The translations under genes and the position numbers were made by a program. Source: Bacteroidaceae bacterium (GTDB lineage: Bacteria; Bacteroidota; Bacteroidia; Bacteroidales; Bacteroidaceae). Taken from it: DNA of 62,481 bases. The DNA is taken from contig JAFTEV010000038.1 of the NCBI GenBank assembly GCA_017453465.1, positions 1 to 62,481 on the forward strand, read 5' to 3'. Below, piece by piece: positions 17,455 through 27,350 of this stretch. Position 1 is the stretch's first letter, and each line of letters opens with the position of its first letter. The notes below the pieces were generated by a model. That model was given only the letters and a program-made list of their open reading frames with translations. It searched no databases and had not been told where the DNA came from.

Positions 17455-17628
17455 ATGGCTTACGTAATTAGTGACGATTGTGTAATGTGCGGAACTTGCG
17501 CAGGTGAGTGTCCCGCAGGTGCCATCTCTGAAGGCGATGGCAAGTATGTAATTGACCCAGACACGTGCGTTGACTGCGGAACATGTGCAGATGCTTGTCC
17601 CGCCGGCGCAATTGCTCCAGGAGAATAA
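17455..17628 (+). CDS. 2[4Fe-4S] bacterial-type ferredoxin
   Basis: 57 residues from the ATG at 17455; the longer reading frame begins upstream of the promoter and is rejected. Two classic motifs, CVMCGTCAGECP and CVDCGTCADACP, each supply four cysteines for two [4Fe-4S] clusters. Clostridial-type ferredoxins carry low-potential electrons, for example for pyruvate:ferredoxin oxidoreductase, which would feed the Pta-AckA route encoded elsewhere in this window (inference). Single-gene unit with a strong promoter and terminator. Confidence 0.95.
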   Translation: MAYVISDDCVMCGTCAGECPAGAISEGDGKYVIDPDTCVDCGTCADACPAGAIAPGE

Positions 17629-17670
17629 CAATAGCGAAAAGAAACTTTTTCATTGCACATTTGTTTAACC

Positions 17671-17706
17671 GGGTGTCTTCCCTGTGAAGGGGAGGCACCT
17701 TTTTTG
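17671..17706 (+). terminator. Intrinsic terminator of the ferredoxin gene
   Basis: GGTGTCTTCCC pairs with GGGGAGGCACC around a short loop, followed by six T. Confidence 0.85.
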
Positions 17707-17779
17707 TTGTGCTTGCTTTCGTATCAGCAAAGCACACGTAGCCTGTACAACATAAATTTAAATACGCTATGGTAGCGAT

Positions 17780-19351
17780 TTAGAGAATTGGGGCTTTTGT
17801 CGAAAGCACAGTCTTTATCTTCCAATCGTCTATGCGGCGAGTGGCAGTAGAAAAGTTGATGCCAATCTTGAAAAGTTGGCGGCTGTCGTCAGAAAAGGGT
17901 GTGGCATAGCCTTTTTCCTCTATTTGTGCCAAAGCCTCTTCTGCACTCTTGTCCAGTTTCAGTTCCAAGATGTAGATGTACTGTGGTGTCTGCATCAAGA
18001 TGTCCATGCGCCCATCGGTGGTATGGCGTTCCACCTCTACGTAGAAGCCCATCAGACGGAAGAAAACGTAGAGTGTGTTCTGGAAATACAGTTCCAAGTT
18101 GCCCATTACCTGATAATCGCCATTGGCAAAGAAGTTTTCAAGGCGGCGCATGAAGTCTTCGGCTTTGCCCCCCTCGATGTCCTTCACAAAGCGGACAATG
18201 GAGAATGTGCCCTTGTCCTGAACTTTAGGGGTGTAAAAGGGATAAAGGTATTTGATGAAACCCTGCTCCACTTCTCGGTTGGGAAAACCTAACTGGTATT
18301 CGTCAAAGCGGCTGTCGTAACTCTTCAGCGTGAGATATCCACTCTGATAGAGTAACGGCAGGGGATTCTCGTCCATGATGTCGATGCTGTTGAGCGTGTC
18401 GGTGGAGAGTTCCTCTGTGGTCATGCTCTCCAGCGGATAGCCCGTCTTCTTCAGTTGATAGACAAGGAAGGAAGGAGTGCCCGTCTCGAACCAGTAGTCG
18501 CGGAACACTTGGTTCTTTAATGTGTTGAGCAGACTAAATGGGTTGTACATGCCGGGGCTATTCATGGTAAAATGATAGCCGTCGAAGTCCTGCTTCAGTC
18601 GCTCGTAGCACTCTTCTTTGGTCATGTCGTTAGCCTCGGCCAACGCTTGTACGCCGTTGTCGAAATAGTGGTGCAGTTCATTCTCGCTGATGCCGCAGAG
18701 GGTGCAATATTGAGGCAGGGGTGAGATGTCTTCCAGGCTGTTCAGGTCGCTGAACACGCTCACCTTACCAAATTTGGTCACGCCCGTTAGAAAAGCAAAA
18801 CGGATGTAGCGGTCGCACGACTTGAGCACACCGTAGAATGCCTTCAGCGTGTTGCGGTATTCAGTTTGCAGAGCATCGTTGCCGATGGACTGGAGCATGG
18901 GCTTGTCATACTCGTCCACAAGGATGACCACACGGAGTCCTGTTTTCTCGTATGCACGGCGAATCATTCCCTCAAAGCGTTGTCCTAAGGTCTGCTCGTT
19001 CTCGTCCTTTCCATACTCCTTTTCAAGGTTTTTCAAGAAAAGATTCAACCGAGAAGACAAATTGTCCTCAGTGTCATAGCGATCCGTGTTCAAATCGAGA
19101 TGCAGGATGGGATGCTTCACCCAGTCCTTCTCCAACTTGCTCACAGCCAATCCCTCAAAAAGTTCACGCTGTCCATCGAAATACGCTTCCAGCGTGGAAA
19201 GGAACAAAGATTTGCCAAAACGTCGAGGACGGGAAAGAAAGTAATACTTCCCTTCCGACACCAGCTTATACATCAGTGCCGTCTTATCCACGTATGCGTA
19301 ACCGTCCCTACGCACTTCGCCAAAATTTTGTATTCCAATGGGGTATTTCAT
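17780..19351 (-). CDS. AAA-ATPase-like protein fused to a PD-(D/E)XK nuclease domain
   Basis: 523 residues. The N-terminal half matches the AAA-ATPase_like family (GIQNFGEVRRDGYAYVDKT; a P-loop-like RPRRFGKSLFL at about 41-51; VVILVDEYDKPM as Walker B). The C-terminal part matches the PD-(D/E)XK family that travels with it (GRMDILMQTPQYIYILELK, with the catalytic Asp and ExK). These genes occur in many lineage-specific copies in Bacteroidetes genomes and are suspected to be selfish or defence-related; no function is proven. It stands alone in the opposite orientation to its neighbours, next to a palindromic repeat. Confidence 0.9.
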   Translation of the reverse strand: MKYPIGIQNFGEVRRDGYAYVDKTALMYKLVSEGKYYFLSRPRRFGKSLFLSTLEAYFDGQRELFEGLAVSKLEKDWVKHPILHLDLNTDRYDTEDNLSSRLNLFLKNLEKEYGKDENEQTLGQRFEGMIRRAYEKTGLRVVILVDEYDKPMLQSIGNDALQTEYRNTLKAFYGVLKSCDRYIRFAFLTGVTKFGKVSVFSDLNSLEDISPLPQYCTLCGISENELHHYFDNGVQALAEANDMTKEECYERLKQDFDGYHFTMNSPGMYNPFSLLNTLKNQVFRDYWFETGTPSFLVYQLKKTGYPLESMTTEELSTDTLNSIDIMDENPLPLLYQSGYLTLKSYDSRFDEYQLGFPNREVEQGFIKYLYPFYTPKVQDKGTFSIVRFVKDIEGGKAEDFMRRLENFFANGDYQVMGNLELYFQNTLYVFFRLMGFYVEVERHTTDGRMDILMQTPQYIYILELKLDKSAEEALAQIEEKGYATPFSDDSRQLFKIGINFSTATRRIDDWKIKTVLSTKAPIL

Positions 19352-19528
19352 GGACTTTTACCTTTATTCACTTGCAAAGATACGCCATCATTTATTAACA
19401 CACAAGAAAATCAGGAGTTTTTTTAACATACAAGCCTATATTCCCTATGCCATTTGCCCCGCAGTTCGATATAAAATCAGACACAGAGGCAACCTTTTTT
19501 GCTGCCACCGAAGATCATTCGGAGCGAG

Positions 19529-19642
19529 ATAGGCAATTATTCTATAAATCATTGTTTGATTCTTAAGAATCGCACAATGATTCTTAAGAATCAAACAATG
19601 ATTTACAAGAATCAAACAATGATTCTTAGAATTATTGCCTAT
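19529..19642. repeat. 114-bp palindromic repeat with TAGGCAAT-type ends, copy 2
   Basis: Begins ATAGGCAATTAT and ends AATTATTGCCTAT. Same internal AATCATTGTTTGATTCTT modules as copies 1 and 3; same orientation as copy 3, opposite to copy 1. It sits in the 566-base gap (19352-19917) before the pectin operon. Confidence 0.9.
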
Positions 19643-19798
19643 GCGAGCGGGAAGGAAAGGAAGTGCGGGCAAGAAAGAAGGACCGTGAGGGTGAAAAAGA
19701 AAGACTGTGCGGGAGAGGCGGCAGTGAGGGCTGACGGGGGTGGAGCGTACATTTTATGGGGGCGGGAATGTGTTTCTGCTTGTTTTTTAGCGGAAAAG

Positions 19799-19830
19799 TT
19801 TGTAGGAATGGAGAAAGAACGCTATCTTTG
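19799..19830 (+). promoter_or_regulatory. Promoter of the rhamnogalacturonan operon
   Basis: TTTG (19799-19802) and TATCTTTG (19823-19830) spaced by 20 bases. Transcription would start near 19837, about 80 bases before the first gene. No later gene of the operon has a comparable upstream promoter. Confidence 0.75.
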
Positions 19831-19917
19831 CAGTGATTTTGCTAAGGAACAGGGCCTTTGTTGCAGGAGAAGGACAAGGCAGAGAGACGAACCTAATACA
19901 TTATTATATTAACCTAT

Positions 19918-22900
19918 ATGAAAAGACATTTCCTACTTTTGCTGTGCCTGCTGTCGACTGTGCTGATGGGGGCGCAGGATGTCATTGACCTGTCGGGCGA
20001 ATGGCAATTCCAGGTGGACCGCGAGAACAAGGGCGAGGCCGAGGGCTGGTACCTGCCAGACCACAAGCTGAACGACCGCATCACGCTGCCGGCCAGTATG
20101 CCGGAGAAGCTGAAGGGCGATGACATCAGCATCAACACCCGATGGGTGGGGTCGCTGTACGACTCCAGCTATTTCTTCAATCCATACATGGCGAAGTATC
20201 GCAAGCCTGGGAAGGATATGAAGCTGCAGTTCTTCCTCACGCCCGATAAGCATTACGTGGGCCGCGCATGGTATAAGCGGACGGTAGTGATAGACAAGAA
20301 GACCATTGCATCGCCCTACTCCGTGCTGGAACTGATACTGGAACGTCCCCACATCGTGAGTCAGGTGTGGATCAACGAAAAGAAGATTCAGGAGAAGCGC
20401 AATTCGCTCTCCGTGCCCCACGTGTATAGCATCTACGGACTGTTCTTCAAGCCCGGCGTGAACACCATCACGGTGTGCATCGACAACAATCCCGCGCTGG
20501 TGCCCGTGGGCCAGGACTCCCATTCCATTACAGACCAGACGCAGGGCGACTGGAACGGCATTGTGGGCCGCATGGTGCTACGCCCCGCCAGCCTGCTGAA
20601 GCACGTGCAGGTCTATCCCGATGTGGACGGACGGAAAGCCGTGGCGCACCTGACCTTCGGCAACATCACGGAGAAGGAGCAGGCCACCATCACGGTGTCG
20701 GCATCGGCCTTCAACACCGACAAAAGCCACGAACTGAAGGCTAAGAGCCTGACAAAGACCATCGACCCCGTGTCGGCCAACACGCTGGATGTGACGCTCG
20801 ACATGGGCAACGAAATGCTGCTGTGGGACGAGTTCAATCCGCAGCTCTACCGACTGACCGTCAGCGTGAAGACAAAGACGCGCAGTTGCACGGAGGAAAC
20901 GGTGTTCGGCATGAGGAAGGTGGAGATACGCGACAAGATGTTCTATGTGAACGGGCGCGAGGTGCTGTTGCGCGGCACGGTGGAGAACTGCGACTTCCCC
21001 AACACAGGCTATCCGCCCATGGACGTAGAGACGTGGGTGAAGCTGTTCAAGACCTGCAAGAGCTACGGACTGAACCACATGCGTTTCCACACCTATTGTC
21101 CGCCCGAAGCCGCCTTCCTTGCCGCCGACATGGTGGGCTTCTACCTGCAACCCGAAGGCCCGTCGTGGCCCAACCACGGTGTGAAGCTGGGGCGCGGCGA
21201 GTTCATCGACGACTACCTCTACGCCGAGGGCGAGCGCATTGTGGATACTTACGGCAACCACCCCTCCTTCACCTTCTTTGCCTTTGGCAACGAACCAGCC
21301 GGCAACTGGGTGAAGTGGTCCACGGAGGCCGTAGCCAAGATTAAGAAGTACGACCCGCGCCACCTGTACTGCGGATTCAGTGTGGGCGGCGGCTGGGCCT
21401 GGCAGCCCGGCAGCGAGTTTGCGGTGAAGGCCGGCGCACGCGGGCTGAACGAGTGGGCACGACGTGCTCCCGAATCGACCGTGAACTTTGCCAAGAACAT
21501 CGAGACCTACAATGGCAAGGACTCGCCCAACACGCCCATCACGATGCCCTTCGTTTCGCACGAGACGGGACAGTGGTGCGCCTTCCCCAACTTTGAGGAA
21601 ATCAGCAAATACACAGGTGTGAACAAGGCGAAGAACTTTGAAATCTTTCGCGACCTGCTGCGCGACAACGGCATGGCCAGCCGTGCCCACGACTTCCTCA
21701 TGGCTTCGGGCAAGCTGCAGGCCCTCTGCTACAAGGCCGAGATAGAGCGCACGCTGCGCACGCCCAACTATGCGGGCTTCCAGCTGCTCTCCCTCAACGA
21801 CTATTCGGGACAGGGCACTGCGCTGGTGGGCGTGACTGATGTGTTCTTCGACAACAAGGGCTACATCAGCGAGCGTGAGTTCCGCGAGTTCTGCTCGCCC
21901 ATCGTGCCGCTGGCCAAGATTAAGAAGTTTACCTACAAGACCTCGGAGACCTTCGAGGCCGACATGGAGCTGTCGCAGTTCAGCGACCAGCCACTGAAGA
22001 ACACGGCTGCACTGTGGACCGTGACGCAGAACGGACAGGAGTTTGCCGCCGGCCATCTGCCCGCCCGCGACCTGCCCATCGGCTGCAACATTGAGTTGGG
22101 TCAAATCCGTGTGCCACTGGGCAGCATCCAGCGTGCGGGCAAATACACGCTGACCGTCAGCATACCCGGCACGGAGGCGAAGAACCACTGGGACTTCTGG
22201 GTCTATCCAGAAGCTGACGGCACGCGAGCCTTGGCCGACGAGAAGACACAGAAGAGGAACAGCAAGGCCAGCGACTTTTTGGTGATGCACGAGCTGTTCA
22301 ACGATGTCTATATCACCGATTCGCTCGACAAGAAAGCACAGAAGCTGCTGAAGAAAGGCGGCAAGGTGCTCATCTGCGCAGCGGGCAAAGTGAGCTACGG
22401 CAAGGAAGTGGTGCAGCAGTTTACGCCTGTGTTCTGGAACACCAGCTGGTTCAAGATGCGTCCGCCACACACCACGGGCATCTTTGTGGAGAACAGCCAC
22501 AGCATCTTCGACCTCTTCCCGACAGACTACCACAGCGACATGCAGTGGTGGGAGCTGGTCAACCGCGCCCAGGTAATGCAGTTCACCGACTTCCCCCGCG
22601 ACTTCCAGCCACTGGTGCAGAGCATCGACACGTGGTTTGTGAGCCGCAAAATCGGTATGCTCTTCGAGGCCAACGTGGGTCAGGGAAAGCTGGTGATGAC
22701 AACGATGGACATCAACCGCGACCTGGACAAGCGCATTGTGGCCCGCCAGATGCGCACCTCCATCCTGAACTACATGCTGTCCGACAAGTTCCGCCCGCAG
22801 TGGACCATCGAGCAGGAGCGCATTGCCGACCTATTCACCAAAGTGGCCGGCGCAGTCAATATGTACACCAAGGACTCGCCCGACGAGTTGAAACCAGCAC

Positions 22901-22929
22901 TTGACAATTCCATTAAACCTAAAAAATAA
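19918..22929 (+). CDS. Glycoside hydrolase family 2-like enzyme, first gene of the pectin operon
   Basis: 1003 residues with a signal peptide (ending LMGAQ). An N-terminal sugar-binding jelly roll (about 25-220, LSGEWQFQVDRE), an Ig-like beta-sandwich and a TIM barrel follow. Likely catalytic residues are the acid/base Glu of FFAFGNEPAG (about 457) and the nucleophile Glu of SHETGQW (about 547). A further beta-domain and a C-terminal alpha/beta region lie beyond 750; total length exceeds a basic GH2 enzyme. Specificity cannot be read from sequence; GH2 members of rhamnogalacturonan loci are often beta-galactosidases or beta-glucuronidases. Sixteen bases separate it from the CE12 gene. Confidence 0.8.
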   Translation: MKRHFLLLLCLLSTVLMGAQDVIDLSGEWQFQVDRENKGEAEGWYLPDHKLNDRITLPASMPEKLKGDDISINTRWVGSLYDSSYFFNPYMAKYRKPGKDMKLQFFLTPDKHYVGRAWYKRTVVIDKKTIASPYSVLELILERPHIVSQVWINEKKIQEKRNSLSVPHVYSIYGLFFKPGVNTITVCIDNNPALVPVGQDSHSITDQTQGDWNGIVGRMVLRPASLLKHVQVYPDVDGRKAVAHLTFGNITEKEQATITVSASAFNTDKSHELKAKSLTKTIDPVSANTLDVTLDMGNEMLLWDEFNPQLYRLTVSVKTKTRSCTEETVFGMRKVEIRDKMFYVNGREVLLRGTVENCDFPNTGYPPMDVETWVKLFKTCKSYGLNHMRFHTYCPPEAAFLAADMVGFYLQPEGPSWPNHGVKLGRGEFIDDYLYAEGERIVDTYGNHPSFTFFAFGNEPAGNWVKWSTEAVAKIKKYDPRHLYCGFSVGGGWAWQPGSEFAVKAGARGLNEWARRAPESTVNFAKNIETYNGKDSPNTPITMPFVSHETGQWCAFPNFEEISKYTGVNKAKNFEIFRDLLRDNGMASRAHDFLMASGKLQALCYKAEIERTLRTPNYAGFQLLSLNDYSGQGTALVGVTDVFFDNKGYISEREFREFCSPIVPLAKIKKFTYKTSETFEADMELSQFSDQPLKNTAALWTVTQNGQEFAAGHLPARDLPIGCNIELGQIRVPLGSIQRAGKYTLTVSIPGTEAKNHWDFWVYPEADGTRALADEKTQKRNSKASDFLVMHELFNDVYITDSLDKKAQKLLKKGGKVLICAAGKVSYGKEVVQQFTPVFWNTSWFKMRPPHTTGIFVENSHSIFDLFPTDYHSDMQWWELVNRAQVMQFTDFPRDFQPLVQSIDTWFVSRKIGMLFEANVGQGKLVMTTMDINRDLDKRIVARQMRTSILNYMLSDKFRPQWTIEQERIADLFTKVAGAVNMYTKDSPDELKPALDNSIKPKK

Positions 22930-22944
22930 AAAGAACCTAACACG

Positions 22945-24246
22945 ATGAACAAATTCTCGATAACCCTGCTGAGCACCGTCATGGCATTGACGGCTCAGGC
23001 ACAGACCTTCAACTTCACATTCGACGGTCGTGACAAGACGGCTACGAAGGTGACAGCAGCCGATGTTTTCACCCCGGAAAAGGGCTACGGCTACGACTTC
23101 CAAGACATCATTGCCGAGGCTCGCAAGCAGCAGACGGAGACGTACAAGCTGGCGGACGGCCTGTTCTATTTCTCTGTGGCTGTGCCCGATGGGAACTACC
23201 GCGTGACCGTCACCGTGGGCAGCAAAAAGCAAAAGGGCAGCACCACGGTGAGGGCTGAATCGCGCCGTCTGTATGTGTATGATGCCGAGACGAAGAAGGG
23301 CGAGTTCAAGACCTTCTCTTTCGTAGTGAACAAGCGCAACACCACAATCACACTACCCGACGGCAAGACGGACGTGGTGAAAATCAAACCTCGCGAGCGG
23401 ACGGCCCTGCTGTGGGACGACAAGCTCACACTGGAAATCAACGGCGATGCTCCTGTCTGCTCGCAAATCAAGATTGAACCTGCCGATGTGCCGACCGTCT
23501 TTCTCTGCGGCAACTCCACGGTGGTGGACCAGGACAAAGAACCCTGGGCCAGCTGGGGACAGATGTTCACCTACTGGCTGACGGACCAGGTGGCTGTGGC
23601 CAACTATGCGGAGAGCGGACTGACGGCCAGCAGCTTCTATGCACAGAACCGCCTGAAGAAGATTCTCTCGCTGGCCAAGGCGGGCGACTTCGTCTTCATC
23701 GAGTTTGGCCACAATGACCAGAAGGAGAAGGCCGCAGGTTCGGGTGCCTACTACAACTTTGCCCACATGCTGAAGACCTATGTTGACCAAATCCGCGAGA
23801 AGGGTGCCGTGCCCATCTTCGTCACGCCCACCCAGCGTCGCCGTTTCGAGGGCAACAAGATTGTGGAGACCCACGGACAGTACCCCGATGCCATGCGCTT
23901 CGTGGCCAAGGACCTGGGTGTGGAACTGATTGAACTGCACGATATGACCCGCACGTTCTTCGAGGCTCTGGGCGTAGAGGACAGCAAGCGTTCACTGGTG
24001 CACTACCCTGCCGGCACATTCCCCAACCAGGGCAAGGCTTTCGAGGACAACACGCACTGGAATCCCTACGGAGCCTACGAAATCAGCCGAATGATTGTCA
24101 AAGGCATCAAGGAGCTGAACCTGCCTTTGACAAAGTACATCAAGCCCGACTACCAGGACTACGACCCCGCTCAGCCCGACGACTGGAAGGCTTTCCACTG
24201 GAGTTGCGGCCCATTCATCGACATCGTGAAGCCTGACGGAAACTAA
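22945..24246 (+). CDS. Rhamnogalacturonan acetylesterase, CE12/SGNH family
   Basis: 433 residues with a signal peptide (ending LTAQAQ). An N-terminal beta-sandwich (about 20-175, FNFTFDGRD) precedes an SGNH-hydrolase domain. Block I is CGNSTVVD (catalytic Ser, about 190), block III is FIEFGHNDQK (about 252), and block V is DNTHWNPYGAYE (catalytic Asp/His, about 367). CE12 enzymes remove acetyl esters from the galacturonate backbone of rhamnogalacturonan-I so that hydrolases can reach it. Second gene of the operon. Confidence 0.88.
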   Translation: MNKFSITLLSTVMALTAQAQTFNFTFDGRDKTATKVTAADVFTPEKGYGYDFQDIIAEARKQQTETYKLADGLFYFSVAVPDGNYRVTVTVGSKKQKGSTTVRAESRRLYVYDAETKKGEFKTFSFVVNKRNTTITLPDGKTDVVKIKPRERTALLWDDKLTLEINGDAPVCSQIKIEPADVPTVFLCGNSTVVDQDKEPWASWGQMFTYWLTDQVAVANYAESGLTASSFYAQNRLKKILSLAKAGDFVFIEFGHNDQKEKAAGSGAYYNFAHMLKTYVDQIREKGAVPIFVTPTQRRRFEGNKIVETHGQYPDAMRFVAKDLGVELIELHDMTRTFFEALGVEDSKRSLVHYPAGTFPNQGKAFEDNTHWNPYGAYEISRMIVKGIKELNLPLTKYIKPDYQDYDPAQPDDWKAFHWSCGPFIDIVKPDGN

Positions 24247-24259
24247 AAGACACGGACTG

Positions 24260-26329
24260 ATGAAACAAAGACTTTTATTTGGCTTGATAGCCATAAGCCT
24301 TTGCTTTGCATCCATGGCCAAAGGTGAAGAGGGGCAGCCCTTCTGCAGTGTAGCTGGTTCTGTTGACACTGGGCGAAATGATATACTGCTCGACACAGGA
24401 TGGGCCTATCGCCCCATCAGCGACCCTAACCCTACAGTGAAAGACATCAAGGTGACCCTGCCTCACACGTGGAATGCACAGTATGACAGGAAAACGGAGT
24501 ACAACCGAGAGACGATGGTCTATACCCATCAGCTCACGGTAAGCGAAGCACAGCTGAAGAACCATCGCCTGTTTCTCTACTTCGAGGGTGTAAACTCCGT
24601 GGCCGATGTGTTTGTAAACCGTACCACTGTGGGGCAACATAAAGGCGGCTACACGGCTTTCTGCATGGAGATTACAGACCGTCTGACGGTGGGCGAAAAC
24701 ACACTGGAAGTATGGACCAGCAATGCTTTCCGCACCGATGTGCTGCCCATTTCGGGCGACTTCAATGTCTATGGCGGTATTCATCGCCCCGTGCATCTGA
24801 TTGTTACAGGGCGTGACTGCATTTCGCCTTTGTTCTATGGCTCACCAGGCGTGCTGGTTCATCAAGAAACAGTAACGAAGGAACAGGCTGAACTGACTGT
24901 TGAGACACTGCTTTCGCTTAAAAGCGGCAAACAAGGTTTACGGCTAAAAACATCCGTCATGGATGCAGCGGGAAAGATTGTGGCGGAGAAAGAGATGCCG
25001 GCTGTTGGTGAGCGCGTGGAACAGCCGTTCACCATTGCAGAGCCCACACTTTGGAATGGGCGTAAGAATCCTTACTTATATACTGTTCAAGTGGAACTGC
25101 TGGACGGCACAAGCGTCATTGACGTGCAGACCGTGCAGACGGGTTTGCGCTATTTCTCTGTTGACAAGGACAAAGGTTTTTTCCTCAATGGCGACCAGTA
25201 TGAATTGCGTGGCTTCAATCGCCATGAGGATGTGGAAGGCAAAGGCAGCGCACTCTCGCAGGAAGACCATGAACGTGATATGCAACTCATCACAGAGACG
25301 GGTGCCACGATGATTCGTCTCTCACACTACCCACAGAGCCGTTCCTTCTATCAGTTGGCCGATGAGCAGGGCATGGTGCTCTGGAGCGAGATTCCGCTGT
25401 GCGGCCCTGGTGGTTATAACTTTACAGGCTATGTGGCCAATGCCCAGGATAATGCCCGTCAAGTAGCCCAAGAAATGGTCTATCAGAACATGAACCATCC
25501 CTCCGTTTGCTTTTGGGGCATCTTCAATGAGCTACTTGTCAACGATGGGCGCTGGAAGGCATGGGACGACCCCGTGCCGTTTGTAAAGGAACTCCATGCC
25601 CTCTATAAAAGAATTGACCCTTCACGTCTGACCACTTTTGCCACCTGTGTTCCGCAGAACCACTATTTGGGCTGCTCCGACCTCATTGCCTGGAACAAAT
25701 ACTACCGTCGCCCAGGCAATGAAGCCAGTGTGCGCAAATTCTACGATGAGGTGCACCAGACTTCAGGCGGTCAACCTGTAGGCATCTCGGAATATGGTGA
25801 TGCTGGCAGTCCCAACCAGCATTACAATCCACGCCACGACAAGGTGCGCACCCATTCAGAAACCTATCAGTGCATAACCCATGAGGGCTATTGGCGTGCC
25901 ATCAAGGATTCAGAATGGCTGTGGTGCAAAACTATCTGGCAGCTCTCTGATGTCCAAAGCAGCATCCGCCATGAGGGTGACCACGATGGGCGTAACGATA
26001 AAGGCGTGGTAACTTATGACCGCAGCGTGAAGAAGGACATCTATTACTTCTACAAGACACAATGGAATCCAGAGCCGATGCTCTACATCACCGACCGCCG
26101 CTTCACCGACCGCCGCCATGCCGTGACCGACATAAAGGTTTACACCAATCAAAAAGAAGCCACACTCTACATGAACGGCAAGAAGGTAGCCAGGCAGAAA
26201 GCGGACGACATCCACCGTGTTGTATTTAAAGACATTCAGCTCTGCGAGGGCAATAATCTTATCCAAGTGAAATCTGGCAAACTCTCTGACGAGTGCACAT
26301 GGGTCCTTTACAAAGATAAACCACAATGA
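24260..26329 (+). CDS. GH2 family beta-galactosidase-like enzyme
   Basis: 689 residues with a signal peptide (ending SMAKG). GH2 architecture: sugar-binding domain (about 35-190), Ig-like domain and TIM barrel with ELRGFNRHEDVEGKG, acid/base Glu in GIFNEL (about 424), nucleophile Glu in ISEYGD (about 511), and a C-terminal beta-domain (VTDIKVYTNQKEATLY). This is the usual domain set of Bacteroidetes pectin-associated beta-galactosidases, which would trim galactan side chains. It overlaps the GH43 gene by four bases. Confidence 0.85.
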   Translation: MKQRLLFGLIAISLCFASMAKGEEGQPFCSVAGSVDTGRNDILLDTGWAYRPISDPNPTVKDIKVTLPHTWNAQYDRKTEYNRETMVYTHQLTVSEAQLKNHRLFLYFEGVNSVADVFVNRTTVGQHKGGYTAFCMEITDRLTVGENTLEVWTSNAFRTDVLPISGDFNVYGGIHRPVHLIVTGRDCISPLFYGSPGVLVHQETVTKEQAELTVETLLSLKSGKQGLRLKTSVMDAAGKIVAEKEMPAVGERVEQPFTIAEPTLWNGRKNPYLYTVQVELLDGTSVIDVQTVQTGLRYFSVDKDKGFFLNGDQYELRGFNRHEDVEGKGSALSQEDHERDMQLITETGATMIRLSHYPQSRSFYQLADEQGMVLWSEIPLCGPGGYNFTGYVANAQDNARQVAQEMVYQNMNHPSVCFWGIFNELLVNDGRWKAWDDPVPFVKELHALYKRIDPSRLTTFATCVPQNHYLGCSDLIAWNKYYRRPGNEASVRKFYDEVHQTSGGQPVGISEYGDAGSPNQHYNPRHDKVRTHSETYQCITHEGYWRAIKDSEWLWCKTIWQLSDVQSSIRHEGDHDGRNDKGVVTYDRSVKKDIYYFYKTQWNPEPMLYITDRRFTDRRHAVTDIKVYTNQKEATLYMNGKKVARQKADDIHRVVFKDIQLCEGNNLIQVKSGKLSDECTWVLYKDKPQ

Positions 26330-27315
26330 AAAATCTGTTTCTCACCATTCTTTTTTCACTGATATTTTGCAGAGTGGCAACAGCCGCCAACGGCGAAAAG
26401 ATGACCCACTATCTTTTTGCCTATTTCACGAACAACACCACTGAGGGGCAACAAGTGTGTTATGCCGTGAGCGATGATGGAGTAAACTTCACGCCTCTGA
26501 ACGAGGGGCGGCCAGTTATTGCCTCCGATACAATTGCCGCCTCGGGCGGCGTACGCGATCCTCATCTGCTTCGGGGCAACGATGGTTGGTTCTATCAGGT
26601 GCTTACCGATATGGACATGTCCTTGGGCAAATGGACGAATCGAGGCATTATCCTGCTACGCTCGCGTGACCTTGTCAGTTGGGAACATCACGCAATCCAC
26701 TTCCCTGCGCGTTATCCCGGTAAACCATACGCCCGTGCTAATGCCGTATGGGCACCGCAGACCATTTACGACCCTGCGGTCGGCAAACTAATGATTTATT
26801 TTTCCCTACATTCCGAGAAGAATGGACCTTACCCTCAAGATGCCGTTTACTATGCATACGCAACCCGCGATTTTTCTGACCTTGAGGGTGACCCGCAACC
26901 ACTGTTCACCTATCCTCATCCAACCATCGATACTGACATCGTGCAGGATGAGACCGGGCTTTACCATCTCTTCTTCAACACATGGGGCGGTCCTGATGGT
27001 CTGCAACGCCGCCAATACACCTTTCGCGACCTGCACAACCAGCAGTCATGGACGCTCCTGCCAGGCCACATGCAACCCAACAGCCTGTCGAGCGAAGGTT
27101 CTACGGCCTATCAGCTCTTCGATGGCAGATGGATGCTTAGCTATGACTGTTTCAAGGATGGTGTCTATCAGTTTTGTACGACCAGCGACTGGCAACACTT
27201 CACCCTCGTGCACGAAACCAAGACCGAGGGAGTCTTCACGCCCCGGCATGGCTCCATCATTCAGATTACAAACTGCGAGTACCAAGTCTTGCTGAATGTG
27301 TTCGGGAAAAAGTAA
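26326..27315 (+). CDS. GH43-like five-bladed propeller glycosidase
   Basis: 329 residues, signal peptide at about 1-22. Features of the GH43/GH117-type beta-propeller: SDDGVNFTPLNEGRP, GVRDPHLLRGNDGWFYQV (catalytic base Asp in RDPH, about 80), LVSWEHH, and VWAPQTIYDPAVGKLMIYFS. The acid Glu is probably in LSSEGSTAYQ (about 253). In pectin loci such enzymes act as arabinofuranosidases or beta-galactosidases on rhamnogalacturonan-I side chains; the subfamily cannot be set here. Its start codon overlaps the previous gene's stop (ATGA). Confidence 0.82.
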   Translation: MKNLFLTILFSLIFCRVATAANGEKMTHYLFAYFTNNTTEGQQVCYAVSDDGVNFTPLNEGRPVIASDTIAASGGVRDPHLLRGNDGWFYQVLTDMDMSLGKWTNRGIILLRSRDLVSWEHHAIHFPARYPGKPYARANAVWAPQTIYDPAVGKLMIYFSLHSEKNGPYPQDAVYYAYATRDFSDLEGDPQPLFTYPHPTIDTDIVQDETGLYHLFFNTWGGPDGLQRRQYTFRDLHNQQSWTLLPGHMQPNSLSSEGSTAYQLFDGRWMLSYDCFKDGVYQFCTTSDWQHFTLVHETKTEGVFTPRHGSIIQITNCEYQVLLNVFGKK

Positions 27316-27350
27316 TCCATATTTTTCACACAAATCCTTTTTGCACAACG

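Noticed and set aside
17780-19351. The AAA-ATPase/PD-(D/E)XK gene as a restriction-modification enzyme
   Set aside because: No methyltransferase or specificity gene is adjacent; the domain pair belongs to a separate, uncharacterised family.
20578-22533. A 651-codon minus-strand frame inside the first GH2 gene
   Set aside because: Antisense shadow of a strongly supported glycosidase; no domain or start signal.
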